Shown here piece after piece: positions 11,357-22,425 of a stretch of 64,000 bases of DNA. The first letter of the stretch is position 1; every line of letters begins with the position of its first letter. The stretch comes from Saccopteryx bilineata (lineage: Eukaryota; Chordata; Mammalia; Chiroptera; Emballonuridae), in assembly GCF_036850765.1 (NCBI RefSeq), contig NC_089492.1, positions 293,716,590-293,780,589 on the forward strand, given 5' to 3'. A model generated the notes under the pieces. The model was given only the letters and a program-made list of their open reading frames with translations. It did no database searches and was not told where the DNA came from. The translations under genes were made by a program, and so were the position numbers.

Positions 11357-12474
11357 GAGGCAGAGATAGACAGGGACAGACAGACAGGAACGGAGAGAGA
11401 TGAGAAGAGATGAGAAGCATCAATCATCAGTTTCTCGTTGCGCGTTGCAACTTCTTAGTTGTTAATTGATTGCTTTCTCACATGTGCCTTGACCGTGGGC
11501 CTTCAGCAGACCGAGTAGCCCCTTGCTGGAGCCAGCGACCTTGGGTTCAAGCTGGTGGGCTCTTTGCTCAAGCCAGATGAACCCGCGCTCAAGCTGGCGA
11601 CCTCGGGGTCTCGAACCTGGGTCCTTCCGCATCCCAGTCCGATGCTCTATCCACTGTGCCACCACCTGGTCAGGCATTATCTAATTTTTTTAATGTTTTA
11701 GATCATTTTATTTTCCTGCTCCATTGCTTGAAAAGAGGGCGAAAGGGGGGCCTGATTTGGGTATTGCTGAACAGAAATCTCATACAGCCGTCTTGAGATT
11801 TTTTGAGAGAGATCTCTGTTTAGTATATATCCTTATTACGTTTCTATTAAGGTAGCCCTACTTAAGATCAAGCAGGCCATAGTTTAATCTCTAAAACCCC
11901 GGGTTTCAGATTGTGTGATTGTATGTGAAGTCTTTGTATAATGTCTAAGTGTTTTTGTTTATAAGGCCTGAATTAAGTCCTTACATGAAAAGTAATAATG
12001 ATAATAGTTTTGGAAGTGCCAGCTCTAGTATTGAAAACAAAATGGGGATAATTTCATTTCCCTATATAAATATAATTTTGTTTGGAATAAGTAAAGCACG
12101 CTCATTTTGGATCCAGAAGACTTGTTGGTTTGGCTAGGCTGCTCCAGGCCACAAGTGAAAGGCTTGAAGCAGCATAGATTTACATAATAAAAGTGTAAAG
12201 ATTTTTTTTTACTATAGGAGAATAATGAAGATCACACTGGGATTTTTCAGTTTTGATATGTACTCTTTAAGGTGCCTGTTAATTAATATTAAGGGGGTGT
12301 TTTGATAAGTGTGGGAATGTTGCTTGAAGGTGCATTTGCTCTGTTTTTGTTGAAAGTTAACAAAGTCAAGAATTTCTTGCAATGTTTGAAGTCAAAATAT
12401 TGTAAAGTGTGCTTAACATTTGCTTGAAGATTCAATTGTAAATAATAAGAAAGGGGGAGGGGAGTCATGTCCTG
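11249..12474 (+). other. Proviral segment after pol, no env recognised
   Basis: Class II proviruses normally carry env here. No open frame longer than about 62 codons and no surface or transmembrane envelope motif was found in any + frame. Apart from the SINE at 11323-11675 the sequence is AT-rich and unassigned. Confidence 0.6.
11323..11675 (-). repeat. SINE, family I, in 3' part of the provirus
   Basis: Antisense full-length copy: T-run, then the CT-rich part reversed, ending ccacctggtcaggc. The flanking repeat attatctaattttttt is present at about 11313 and 11676. Confidence 0.92.
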
Positions 12475-12560
12475 GAGCTCCTGCAGGTCTACCCTGTTAC
12501 GCTTTTTACTTCAAACAGTTTCTTTTGAATGCTGATGTACAAGAGATGCCAAATTTTTTT
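12475..12560 (+). pseudogene. Second, diverged copy of a short pol (integrase) segment
   Basis: The stretch ctcctgcaggtctaccctgt through gaatgctgatgtaca aligns by eye with 10983-11045 of the same provirus (ctcctgcaaatcttctttgt through gaatactgatgtaca) at roughly 70%. It looks like the integrase C-terminal part of a related but different element. It marks a recombination junction rather than a simple tandem duplication. Confidence 0.55.
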
Positions 12561-12639
12561 GTCCTGCAAACTACTACCCCTTTTTTTATTTTTATTTGAT
12601 TCCAGCTAATAACACTGTTTTGTTCTTTTCTGAATAGCT

Positions 12640-13300
12640 CCAGATATATAGGCAGATAGGGATTCTCAAGCCCCTCAGCGAGATCTTCTGAGCATGGCTT
12701 TTAAGGTACCAAGAGGCCAAAAAAGCCCAAAGGAGATCAGGTAAAATACTAGCTTTTGGCATACACCCTCAGAGGCTCCAACGCTCCAGCTGGAACTTCA
12801 GCAGGGCCCTGCTTCAATAGTGGAAAGGATGGTCATTTGAGCCAAAGCCTGCCAGGCTTACATGCCTTTGCTGTGAGGAAGAAGGGACACACTGGAAGGT
12901 AGGCTTCCCCCTCGCTCCTCTAAGGGAGGGTTCAGTCTCTTTCAACCCTGCTCCAGCCACCTGTGACCTAACCTTGCCCAGAATACTGGGATTTGCCACT
13001 GAAGGCTGAAAGGTGCCCAAGGCCGTCGGCCCCATCTATGACACTGTGGATGAGCCTGGTGTATTTCTTCAAAGTAGCCGGTAGACTGGTCTCATTTACA
13101 CAAGGGCCATTTAACTATGTCTTGCCTGAATAGTCAGGTTTTTTATTCTTCCCTCGAAGATCTCTGTTGTGGGTATTGATAGGCCTGTTTTCTGCTGCTT
13201 TGATTAATATATAGTCTTTCCTTTATTCCCCCTGCCTCAATGCCCTGCTCATATTTTAGGCTAGGACCTACTCCTAATTCAGAGCTCCTTTTTTCCTTTT
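12640..13300 (+). pseudogene. Class I (gamma-like) gag-pro remnant inside the class II provirus
   Basis: Read on the + strand across shifts, three pieces appear. The first is a capsid-end motif DLLSMAFKV near 12680, followed by two decayed zinc knuckles: GPCFNSGKDGH near 12805 and CLCCEEEG...HWKV near 12863. The second is a protease-start region with RCPRPSAPSMT (about 13011) and VAGRLVSF (about 13074), then VLPE and a stop. The third is a protease end resembling PQCPxxLLGxDLL at about 13233-13270. Order and motifs match class I retroviral nucleocapsid-protease, not class II. It is highly decayed, with no LTR of its own and no target duplication seen around it. Confidence 0.65.
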
Positions 13301-13910
13301 TTGCCAACTTACAAATTTACCTCTGCCACCCAGCTTAGTGTATCCCAAGGTTCTCCTCACCACCCTATGGCTGTAAAGCTCCAGTATAGGACCCCTGGGT
13401 TCATCTTTCCAGTTTAAAGAAAACGGAACTCCATCTTCATGCATGCTGCAGATGGCTTTTCCAGTCTACCTGGGTCATTGCCAGCTGGGAGCAGTGGTCA
13501 TTGGGACTTGGACGCTAACTGCAGAGTGTGGAAGTGTGATGGCAATTCCAGTGCCATGTGGACTTCTCCTGAATGTTGACTTTTCCTGGACTCCTGCTCC
13601 TGTGACAGTTTTTGATGGACTGAACTGGGGTTGGGTTGCATTTGCAGAGATTTGGAATGGTGTGGTGCCAACTTGGACTTGGTGAACACTTCAAGGACAT
13701 TACTCTTTTATAGATTCTTGTATTAGCTTAAAGAGTTTGCTTAAAGGCTTTAATCACTGTGATGTATTAGTATACTTGTTTTTGGGTATCTGTTAGCATT
13801 GGCTATACTAATTTTATGTTTGTTCTGTATTTTTTCCATCTGCCTCCAAATTAGAATCTGGGAAACTAGGAAATCAGATAAGTGCAAATCTCAGCACACA
13901 AATCAAAAAT
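13301..13910 (+). other. Proviral 3' region of unknown origin
   Basis: About 600 bases between the class I remnant and the polypurine tract. A frame at 13443-13685 (80 codons) is tryptophan- and valine-rich but has no recognised domain. It might be the 3' end of another element. Confidence 0.35.
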
Positions 13911-13929
13911 AAAAAAGAAAAGGGGGATA
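13911..13929 (+). promoter_or_regulatory. Polypurine tract
   Basis: A purine run (aaaaaagaaaaggggga) lies directly before the 3' LTR, where plus-strand DNA synthesis would start. It shows that the LTR and the upstream mosaic belong to one reverse-transcribed unit. Confidence 0.85.
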
Positions 13930-14385
13930 TGTTGTGGACCGTTAATGGCAGGAAGCCATTATAGAGTCAAGGCTTAGCAAAAGGCTAAGTTCTCCCCCCT
14001 CCATCTCCATATTTAGCTTTGATGCTGAGTATTTGTACCCACTCCACTTGCTTCCTTGGGTTGCAGGAAGCAATATACATGCCCTTCCTCTGACTCTTTG
14101 TTTGTTTCAGATGTTTGTAAATTTCACTAATGTATCCTGTGTAAATTTCACTAACATATCCTGTTTTTGCCTTGGGAGAGAGTTCCTGTCTTAGCCTTTG
14201 ATGTGCAACTTTGTATCAGGGTCCTTGATTTGCATATGACTATATAATAAAGCGAACTGGGGCTATGAGGCACTCAGATACTGCCAGGCAGTTTGAGGAG
14301 TCTTCCCGGTCCCATCGGTTTTGTTCTGACAAAGTGTGTTTCCTTAATTCTGCACTATTATTTGGAGCTGCGCTGGTCCGCGGCA
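13930..14385 (+). repeat. 3' LTR of the provirus with an internal tandem duplication
   Basis: Starts tgttgtggac and ends gtccgcggca. It is longer than the 5' LTR mainly because about 24 bases around taaatttcactaa..atcctg are present twice (near 14116-14162). The same TATA/AATAAA-like stretch occurs at about 14240-14253. Confidence 0.92.
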
Positions 14386-14391
14386 CTCATG

Positions 14392-14631
14392 TCTCCTGCA
14401 AACAAAGTCCTCTTGAAAGTTGTTTGCCTGGGAGCAAGTTGTGTCCTTCATCACATGAGCTTCCCTTATCCTGTGGCCCGGTGCTAGCTAAACAGCCCCA
14501 TTATCAACCTGAAACCAACTCCTGTTCCTGTGAATAATCCCATGGACTTGTTCATGTCAGACACACATGTGTGTGGACTACCCCCTCCCACCAAAGTCAG
14601 CACGCACTTCACCAGAATTTCTTGCTTTCAG
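14392..14631 (+). other. Unit A, end of intron 2 with splice acceptor
   Basis: Unique intron sequence paralogous to 41580-41808 of unit B (both hold a cttca...catgag run and an acacatgtgtgt or acgcacgtgtgt run). It ends in a pyrimidine tract and acceptor (cttgctttcag). Confidence 0.6.
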
Positions 14632-15692
14632 GCTGTTGCCCTGAAGCGGAGTATTAGAAAGGTCCTTTTGAGCAGAGTGTTTCTGTACAAAGAGTATCAG
14701 AGATCAGGACTTCAAACACTGATCTATCTCCCAGGAAGACCCACCCCTGTGAGACATTTGGCTTGATCTTGAGTGACATTTTGCACTTCGCTGAACACCA
14801 GGGAACACATGACAAGCAGAAACTGTACAGGCATGATGCATATGGGAAAAAATTACATGTCAATACAAACCTTCATCAGAAGCAGCACATTGGAGAGAAA
14901 CCATTGGAGAGAAACTGTTCAGAAGCCATGTGGACAGAACCCTATTTGTGAACTGCAAATTGAATATGTCAGGGAAGACACTTATCTTCAGGAAGATTAG
15001 GAAAGACTTCTTGGCCAGCTCTGGATTTCTCCAGCAACAGACCATGTACACCCAAGAGAAGTCAAACAGCAGAACCAAATGTGTGACAGCATTATGGAAG
15101 GGAGAGGCTCAGCTTTTCTCAACAACCCTTGACAACTGGGGAGAATGCACGAAATCCTTCTGCTATAGATGCACACTTGTTTAGCACCAGAGAGCCCTCA
15201 CTAAAGAAGGATGTTTTCTGTCCAGTGGATATGGCAAAGTGTCTGGCAAAAGCTGCAACCTCATAGGATATCAGAATGTTCACACTGGAGAAAGAGCTTT
15301 TGAATCTCTGGAATGTAGGACATTATTTAACAGGTGCTATAACATTGAACCCTGGAGAGGAAACACCAGAGAAAGGCCTTATGAATGTATAGAGTGTGGG
15401 AAATCATTTACCCGAAACTCCCGCCTCATTACATATAGGAGAGTTCACAATGGAGAAAGACCTTATGAGTGCAGTGAATGTAGGGAATTGTTTAGGTACA
15501 AGTCTAACCTTACTGTACACCAGAGGATTCACTCTAGAAAAAGGCCTTATGGGTATAGTGAATGTGGGAAAACCTTTAACCACAAATTCATCCCCCTTTT
15601 CCACCAGAAAGTTCACACTGGACAAAGGCCTATTGAGTGCAGTGAATGTGGGAAATCCTAGAGCTGCAAATCTAACCTCATTAAACACCTCA

Positions 15693-15986
<294 letters not shown>

Positions 15987-16353
15987 TAACAGTGGAAAAA
16001 GGCCTTATTAATGTAGTGAATGTGGAAAAACCTTTGCTGCAAACTCCAACTTTATTAAACACAGGAGTTCACACTAGAGAAATACCTTATGCATGTAGTC
16101 AATGTGCGAAACCATTTTGCCAAATCTCTGCCTTCTGTTACCATCAGAGAGTTCACACTGGAGAAAGACCTTACGAGTGCATTGACTGTGAGAAATCCTT
16201 TGCTGCGTATCTCAGCCTCATAAACTATAAGAGAGTTCACACTAGAGAAAGGCTTTATAAGTGAAGCAAATGTGGGAAATTATTTAGCTTAAGCTCTTTG
16301 TTCCTTCATCATCAATAGTGCACACAATACCAATACTTAATAAGTGCAGTGAA

Positions 16354-16662
16354 TCTCTCTCTGTTCCTGAGATTAGCATTAGAGAGGAGAGCAGAGAAAG
16401 GTCACGTGGAGGAGAGGAGAAGAAGCCAAGATGGCGGAGTTCTGAAGGAGAAGCCAGTTTGTGCAGAGAGAAGGAGATGGGGAACAGAGGTGAATAAGAC
16501 TGGTGAGGTAGAAACCTTTGATTCTAGGAAACTCAGATAAGTCAGTGGCTTTGGGAGCCCTGAATGGAAAGGGAAGTGTTTTCCCACTGTGTGTATTTCT
16601 TGCCTGCCAGGTGCAAGCTAGAATTAAAAAGCTAATGGCCCACCAATAAAAAAAAAAAAAAA
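16354..16662 (+). repeat. Retrotransposed sequence with poly(A) tail, not a known SINE
   Basis: A 309-bp insert ends in AATAAA (16645-16650) plus an A-run and is bracketed by agtgcagtgaa (16343-16353 and 16663-16673). It contains gccaagatggcgg and has no tRNA-like head. It looks like an L1-copied polyadenylated transcript, perhaps ending in an LTR; the source is not recognised. Confidence 0.75.
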
Positions 16663-16697
16663 AGTGCAGTGAAATCCTTTGTTTTAAATCAAAACTT

Positions 16698-17387
16698 GGC
16701 CTGACCTGTGGTGGTGCAGTGAATAAAGCAGGGGTCCCCAAACTACGGCCCACGGCCGCATGTGGCCCCCTGAGGCCATTTATCCAGCCCCTGCCGCACT
16801 TCCGGAAGGGGCACCTCTTTCATTGGTGGTCAGTGAGAGGATGCATCCTGTGCTCCTGGAGTACTGTATGTGGTGGCACCGCAAAGCATGGCATCGCTCA
16901 CGTACAGTACTACTTCCGGTGATGCGGGACGCACGTGTCACGGCTCTGGAAGCACGTCATATCACTTGTTATGGCTAGCAATGACAAATACGGAACCGGA
17001 CATTGACCATCTCACTAGCCAAAGCAGGCCCATAGTTCCTATTGAAATACTGGTCAGTTTGTTGATTTAAATTTACTTGTTCTTTATTTTAAATATTGTA
17101 TTTGTTCCCATTTTGTTTTTTTACTTTAAGGTATGTGCAGTGTGCATAGGGATTTGTTCATAGTTGTTTTTTTTTATAGTCCGACCCTCCCATGGTCTGA
17201 GGGACAGTGAACTGGCCCCCTGTGTAAAAATTTTGGGGACCCCTGGAATAAGGTGTCGATCTGGAATGCCGAGGTTGCTGGTTTGAAACTCTGGGCTTAC
17301 TTGGTCAAGGTACATACAGGAGTACCTCCCCTTCTCTCTCTGTTTCTCTATCCTCTCTAAAATGAATAAATAAAAACCTTTTTTAAG
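16698..17387 (+). repeat. SINE, family II, split by a hAT element
   Basis: Head ggcctgacctgtggtggtgc at 16698-16728; the remainder resumes at 17246 and ends in aaataaataaaaacc. Its target duplication aaatcaaaactt occurs at about 16686 and 17723. A second SINE (17398-17713) was inserted in its tail. Confidence 0.88.
16729..17245. mobile_element. hAT element, 517 bp, non-coding
   Basis: Ends are caggggtccccaaact and attttggggacccctg, with an 8-bp duplication gaataaag/gaataagg. It belongs to the same family as 42997-43326 (shared ccgcatgtggcc, tttcattggtggtcagtgagagg, tatttgttcccattttg). No transposase frame. Confidence 0.88.
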
Positions 17388-17397
17388 AAGTACTATA

Positions 17398-17713
17398 CCC
17401 AGCCTGGGCACAAAGGAGAGGCACCCATCTGCTTTTTTACTCTTACCCCTTCTCCTTTCTCTTTACCTCTCTCTTCCCCTCCTGCAGCCAAGGCTCCATT
17501 GGAGCAAAGCTGGCCCAGGTGCTGTGGCTTCCATCTTAGGTGCTAGAATGGCTCCGGTTGCAACAGAGCAACAGCCCAGATGGGCAGATCATCACCCCTT
17601 GGTGGGCATGCCAAGTGGATCCTGGTTGGGTGCATGCAGGAGTCTGTCTGTCTGCCTCCCTGCTTCTCACTTTAGAAAAAAAGAAAAAAAAAGAACTAAA
17701 AAGAAAATACAAA
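17398..17713 (+). repeat. SINE, family III, truncated head
   Basis: The body runs from gcacaaaggagaggcacccat to an A-rich tail. The flanking repeat aagtactata is at 17388-17397 and 17714-17723. The tRNA-like head is mostly missing. Confidence 0.85.
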
Positions 17714-18937
17714 AAGTACTATAAATCAAAACTTATTAAACACCAAGAGTTCACACTGGATAGTGGCTTTATTAGTATGGGGAATGTGAAAAATCCTTTA
17801 GCCAGAACTTGAGTCTAAGTACACAGAGTTTATACTGTGAAAAGCCTTATGAGTGCAGTGAATGTAAGTTATGTCATTGGAAACCACAAAGTTTTCATGA
17901 GAAAAACAGTTGAGATATACAGAGAATGTGTTATTTCTTCAGTAATGACAGTAAGGGAGATCTCTTGTGAACGTGCAATATGCCTATATTGAACCTCATA
18001 CTTCTGACCACCCACATAAATTCTAGGTACATAGGAGCTACATTGTACTTTTTTTATTATTATTATTAAATTTAATGTAGTGACATTGATAAATCAGGGT
18101 ACATATGTTGAGAGAAAACATCTCCAGATTATTTTGACATTTGATTGTGCTGTATACCCCTCCTCCAAAGTCAAATTGTCTTCTGTCACCTTCTATCTGG
18201 TTTTCTTTGTGCCCCTCCCCTCCCCCACCCCCTCTCTCCTTCCTTGCCCCTCCCCCTACCCCTACCCCCCCACCTCCGTTGCCATCACATTCTTGTTCAT
18301 GTCTCTGAGTTTCATTTTTATGTCCCATCTATGTATGGATTCATATAGTTCTTAGTTTTTTCTGATTTACTTATTTCACTCTGTATAATGTTATCAAGGT
18401 CTATCCATGTTATTGTAAATGATCCGATGTCATCATTTCTTATGGCTGAGTAGTATTCCATAGTATATATGTACCAAAGTTTTTTAATCCACTCGTCCTC
18501 TGACGGACACTTGGGCTGTTTCCAGATCTTCGCTATTGTGAACAGTGCTGCCACAAACATGGGGGTGCATTTCTCCTTTTGGAGCTGTTCTATGGTATTC
18601 TTGGGGTATATTCCTAAAAGTGGGATAGCTAGATCAAAAGGCAGTTCGATTTTCAGTTTTTTGAGGAATCTCCATACTGTTTTCCGCAGTGGCTGCACCA
18701 GTCTGCATTCCCACCAGCAGTGCAGGAGGGTTCCCTTTTCTCCATATCCTCGCCAGCACTTATTCTGTGTTGTTTTGTTGATGAGCGCCATTCTGGCTGG
18801 TGTGAGGTGATATCTCATTGTGGTTTTAATTTGCATTTCTCTAATGATTAGTGATGTTGAGCATTTTTTCATATGCCTATTGGCCATCTCTATGTCCTCT
18901 TTGGAGAAGTGTCTATGCATTTCTTTTTCCCATTTTT

Positions 18938-19304
18938 TTTTTTCATTTTTCTGAAACTGGAAACAGGGAGAGACAGTCAGACAGACTCCCGCATGCGCCC
19001 GAGCGGGATCCACCCGGCACGCCCACCATGGGGCGACGCTCTGCCCATCCTGGGCGTCGCCATATTGCGACCAGAGCCACTCTAGCGCCTGAAGCAGAGG
19101 CCACAGAGCCATCCCCAGCGCCCAGGCCATCCTTGCTCCAATGGAGCCTTGGCTGCGGGAGGGGAAGAGAGAGACAGAGAGGAAAGTGTGGCGGAGGGGT
19201 GGAGAAGCAAATGGGTGCTTCTCCTATGTGCCCTGGCCGGGAATCGAACCCGGGTCCTCCGCACGCTAGGCCGACGCTCTACCGCTGAGCCAACCGGCCA
19301 GGGC
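18938..19304 (-). repeat. SINE, family III
   Basis: Antisense full-length copy in the old L1. The flanking L1 word ctttttcccatttttt is repeated at about 18922 and 19306. The reversed tRNA-like head (cgggaatcgaacccgggtcc) is well preserved. Confidence 0.93.
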
Positions 19305-20088
19305 CTCTTTTTCCCATTTTTTGATTGGATTGTTTGTCTTCCTGGTGTTGAGATTTACAAGTTTTTTATAAATTTTGGTTATTAACTCCTTATCAGACGT
19401 ATTGTCAAATATGTTCTCCCATTGTGTAGTCTGTCTTTTTATTCTGTTCTTATTGTCTTTAGCTGTGCAAAAGCTTTTTAGTTTGATATAGTCCCATTTG
19501 TTTATCCTGTCTTTTATTTCACTTCCCCGTGGAGATAAATCAGCAAATATATTGCTCCGAGAGATGTCAGAGAGCTTACTGCCTATGTTTTCTTCTAAGA
19601 TGCTTATGGTTTCATGGCCTACATTTAAGTCTTTTATCCATTTTGAGTTTATTTTTGTGAGTGGTGTAAGCTGGTGATCTAGTTTCATTTTTTTGCAGGT
19701 AGCTGTCCAATATTCCCAACACCATTTGTTAAAGAGGCTGTCTTTACTCCATTGTATTTCCTTACCTCCTTTGTCAAATATCAGTTGTCCACAGATCTAT
19801 GGGTTTCTTTCTGGGTTCTCTGTTCTGTCCCATTGATCTATATGCCTGTTCTTATGCCAGTACCAGGCAGTTTTGAATACAATGGCCTTGTAGTATAACT
19901 TGATATCCGGAAGTGTGATACCTCCCACTTTATTCTTCTTTTTTAAGATTGCTGAAGGTATTCATGTTCTTTTTTGGTTCCATATAAATTTTTGGAATAT
20001 GTGATCTATATCTTTGAAGTATGTCATTGGTATTTCAATTGGTATTGCATTGAATTTATAGATTGCTTTGGGTAATATAGACATTTTA

Positions 20089-20289
20089 TTTTATTTTTTT
20101 TAATTTTTAATTTTATTTTTAGAGAGGAGAGAGAGAGAGGAGAGAGAGAGACAGAGAGAGAGAAGGGGGGAGAAGCTGGAAGCATCAACTCCCACATGTG
20201 CCTTGACTAGGCAAGCGCAAGGTTTTGAACCAGCGACCTCAGTATTTCCAGGTCGACATTTTATCCACTGCGTCACCACAGGTCAGGCA
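20089..20289 (-). repeat. SINE, family II
   Basis: Antisense copy with a (GA)n tract. Target duplication acatttta is at 20081-20088 and about 20290-20297. It interrupts old L1 ORF2. Confidence 0.9.
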
Positions 20290-22220
20290 ACATTTTAATG
20301 ATGATTATTCTTCCTAACCATGAGCACGGTATATACTTCCACTTGTTTGTATCTTCCTTGATTTCTTTTATCAATGCTTTGTAATTTTCTGAGTACAAGT
20401 CTTTAGTCTCCTTGGTTAAGTTTACTCCTAGGTACTTTATTTTTTTGGTTGTAATAGTGAAGAGGATTGTTTCCTTAATTTTTCTTTCTGACTGTTCATT
20501 GTTGGCGTATAAAAGTGCCTCTGATTTCTGAGTATTTATTTTATATCCTGCCACTTTGCTGAATTCATTTATCAGGTCCAGTAGTTTTTTGACTGAGACT
20601 TTAGGGTTTTCTATATACAATATCATATCATCTGCAAATAATGGTAGTTTTACTTCTTTTCCAACTTGAATGCCTTTTATTTCTTCTTCTTGTCTGATTG
20701 CTGTGGCTAGGACTTCCAGGATTATGTTAAATAAGAGTGGTGAAAGGGGGCACCCCTGCCTTGTTCCTAAAAGCAAAAGGGTATTGCTTTTAATTTTGCC
20801 CATTGAGTATGATATTGGCTGTGGGTTTCTCATAGATGGCTTTTATCATGTTGAGGTATGTTCCCTGTATTCCCACTTTGCTGAGAGTTTTGATCATGAA
20901 TGGGTGCTGGATTTTATTAAATGCTTTTTCTGCATCTATTGAAATTATCATGTGGTTTTTCTTCTTCTATTTGCTTATGTGATGAATAACATTGATTGAT
21001 TTACGGATATTGTACCAGCCTTGCCTCCCCAGAATAAATCCCACTTGATCATGGTGTATGATTTTTTTCCATATATTGTTGGATCCGGTTTGCTAATATT
21101 TTGTTGAGAATTTTAGCATCTATATTCATTAGAGATATTGGCCTATAATTTTCTTTCTTTGTGTTGTCTTTGCCTGGTTTTGGAATCAGAATTATGCTTG
21201 CCTCATAAAAGGAGATTGGAAGTCTTCCTTCCTCTTGAATTTTTTGAAATAGTTTGAGAAGGATAGGAGTTAGTTCTTTGAATATTTGGTAGAATTCAGT
21301 TGTGAAGCCATCAGGCCCCGGACTTTTCTTTGTTGGGAGGTTTTTGATAACTGTTTTGATGTCATTTGGTGTAATTGGTCTGTTTAGGTTTTCTGATTCT
21401 TCCAGATTGATTTTTGGAAGATTGTATGTTTCAAGGAATTTGTCCATTTCATCTAGGTTGTCTAGTTTTTTGGCATACAGTTCTTCATAGTATTTTCTTA
21501 CAATATTTTGTATTTCTGTTGTGTCAGTTGTTATTTCTCCACTCTCATTTCTAATTTTATTTATTTGAGTCCTCTCTCTCTTTTTCTTGGTCAGTCTAGT
21601 AAAAGGTTCATCAATCTTGTTTACCTTTTCAAAGAACCAGCTCCTGGTTTCATTGATTCTCTGTATTGTTTCTTTAGCCTCTATGTCATTTATTTCTGCT
21701 CTGATCTTTATTATTTCCTTCCTTCTACTACATTTGGGCTTTACTTGCTGTTCTTTTTCTAGTTCTTTTAGATGCAGGGTTAAGTTGTCTATTTGAGCTT
21801 TTTCTAGCTTCTTAAAGTGTGCCTGTAGTGCTATGAACTTCCCTCTCAGTACTGCTTTTGCTGTGTCCCATAAATTTTGAGTTGTTATATGCTCATTGTC
21901 ATTCGTTTCTAAGAATTTTTTTTATTTCTTCTTTGATCTCATTCTTAATCCATTCATTATTTAACAACCTGCTATTTAGTTTCCATGTGTTTGAGAATTT
22001 TTGAGCTTTTCTGTTGTGGTTCATTTCTAGTTTCATGCCGTTGTGATTGGAGAAAGTGCTTGATATGATTTCAATCTTCTTAAATTTGTTCAGGCCACTT
22101 TTGTGCCCTAATATGTGGTCTATCCTAGAGAATGTACCATGAGCATTTGAAAAGAATGTATATTCTGCTGCTTTAGGGTGAAAGGTTTGAAGATATCTAT
22201 TAAATCGAGTTGATCTAGTG

Positions 22221-22425
22221 TAGCGGTTCTCAACCTGTGGGTCACGACTCCGATGGGGGTTGAACAACCAAAACACAGGGGTTGCCTAAAGCCATTGGAA
22301 AATACATATTTATTATACAATACATTTTTAAATAAAATATGTATTTTCTGATGGCTTTAGGCGACCCCTGTGTTTTGGTCATTCGACCCCCGCTGGGGTC
22401 GCGACCCACAGGTTGAGAACCGCTG
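22221..22425. mobile_element. SPIN-like hAT MITE, 205 bp
   Basis: Terminal inverted repeats are agcggttctcaacctgtggg on the left and cccacaggttgagaaccgct on the right. Inner arms (gcctaaagccat... and ...atggctttaggcgacc) and an AT-rich middle follow. The 8-bp duplication is atctagtg/atctagtt, with the TCTAG-like target favoured by SPIN elements. It is internally deleted, with no transposase. Confidence 0.9.

Larger units (their letters stand above)
4999..14391 (+). mobile_element. Betaretrovirus-like (class II) endogenous provirus with 6-bp target duplication
   Basis: A complete but defective provirus sits between the KRAB-A and zinc-finger exons of unit A, in the same orientation as the gene. 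The target duplication ctcatg is at 4999-5004 and 14386-14391. Order: LTR 5005-5434, primer site about 5437-5454, gag, dUTPase/protease, pol with RT, RNase H and integrase, about 2.7 kb without env, polypurine tract, LTR 13930-14385. A 6-bp duplication, a Lys-type primer site and a dUTPase in the pro frame are class II traits. I counted about 13 substitutions between the LTRs (about 3%), so the insertion is fairly recent on a mammalian scale. Three SINEs landed inside it afterwards. Every gene carries stops or shifts, so no infectious product is expected. Confidence 0.93.

Noticed and set aside
13443..13685. 80-codon frame near the 3' end of the provirus as an env remnant
   Set aside because: No cysteine pattern, fusion peptide or membrane-spanning stretch was seen. 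Left unassigned.
19082..19264. Arginine- and proline-rich open frames such as [16 protein letters not shown]..., repeated at many places (19082, 49488, 59173 and others)
   Set aside because: They recur only where family III SINEs lie and reflect a frame that happens to be open in that SINE. No gene.
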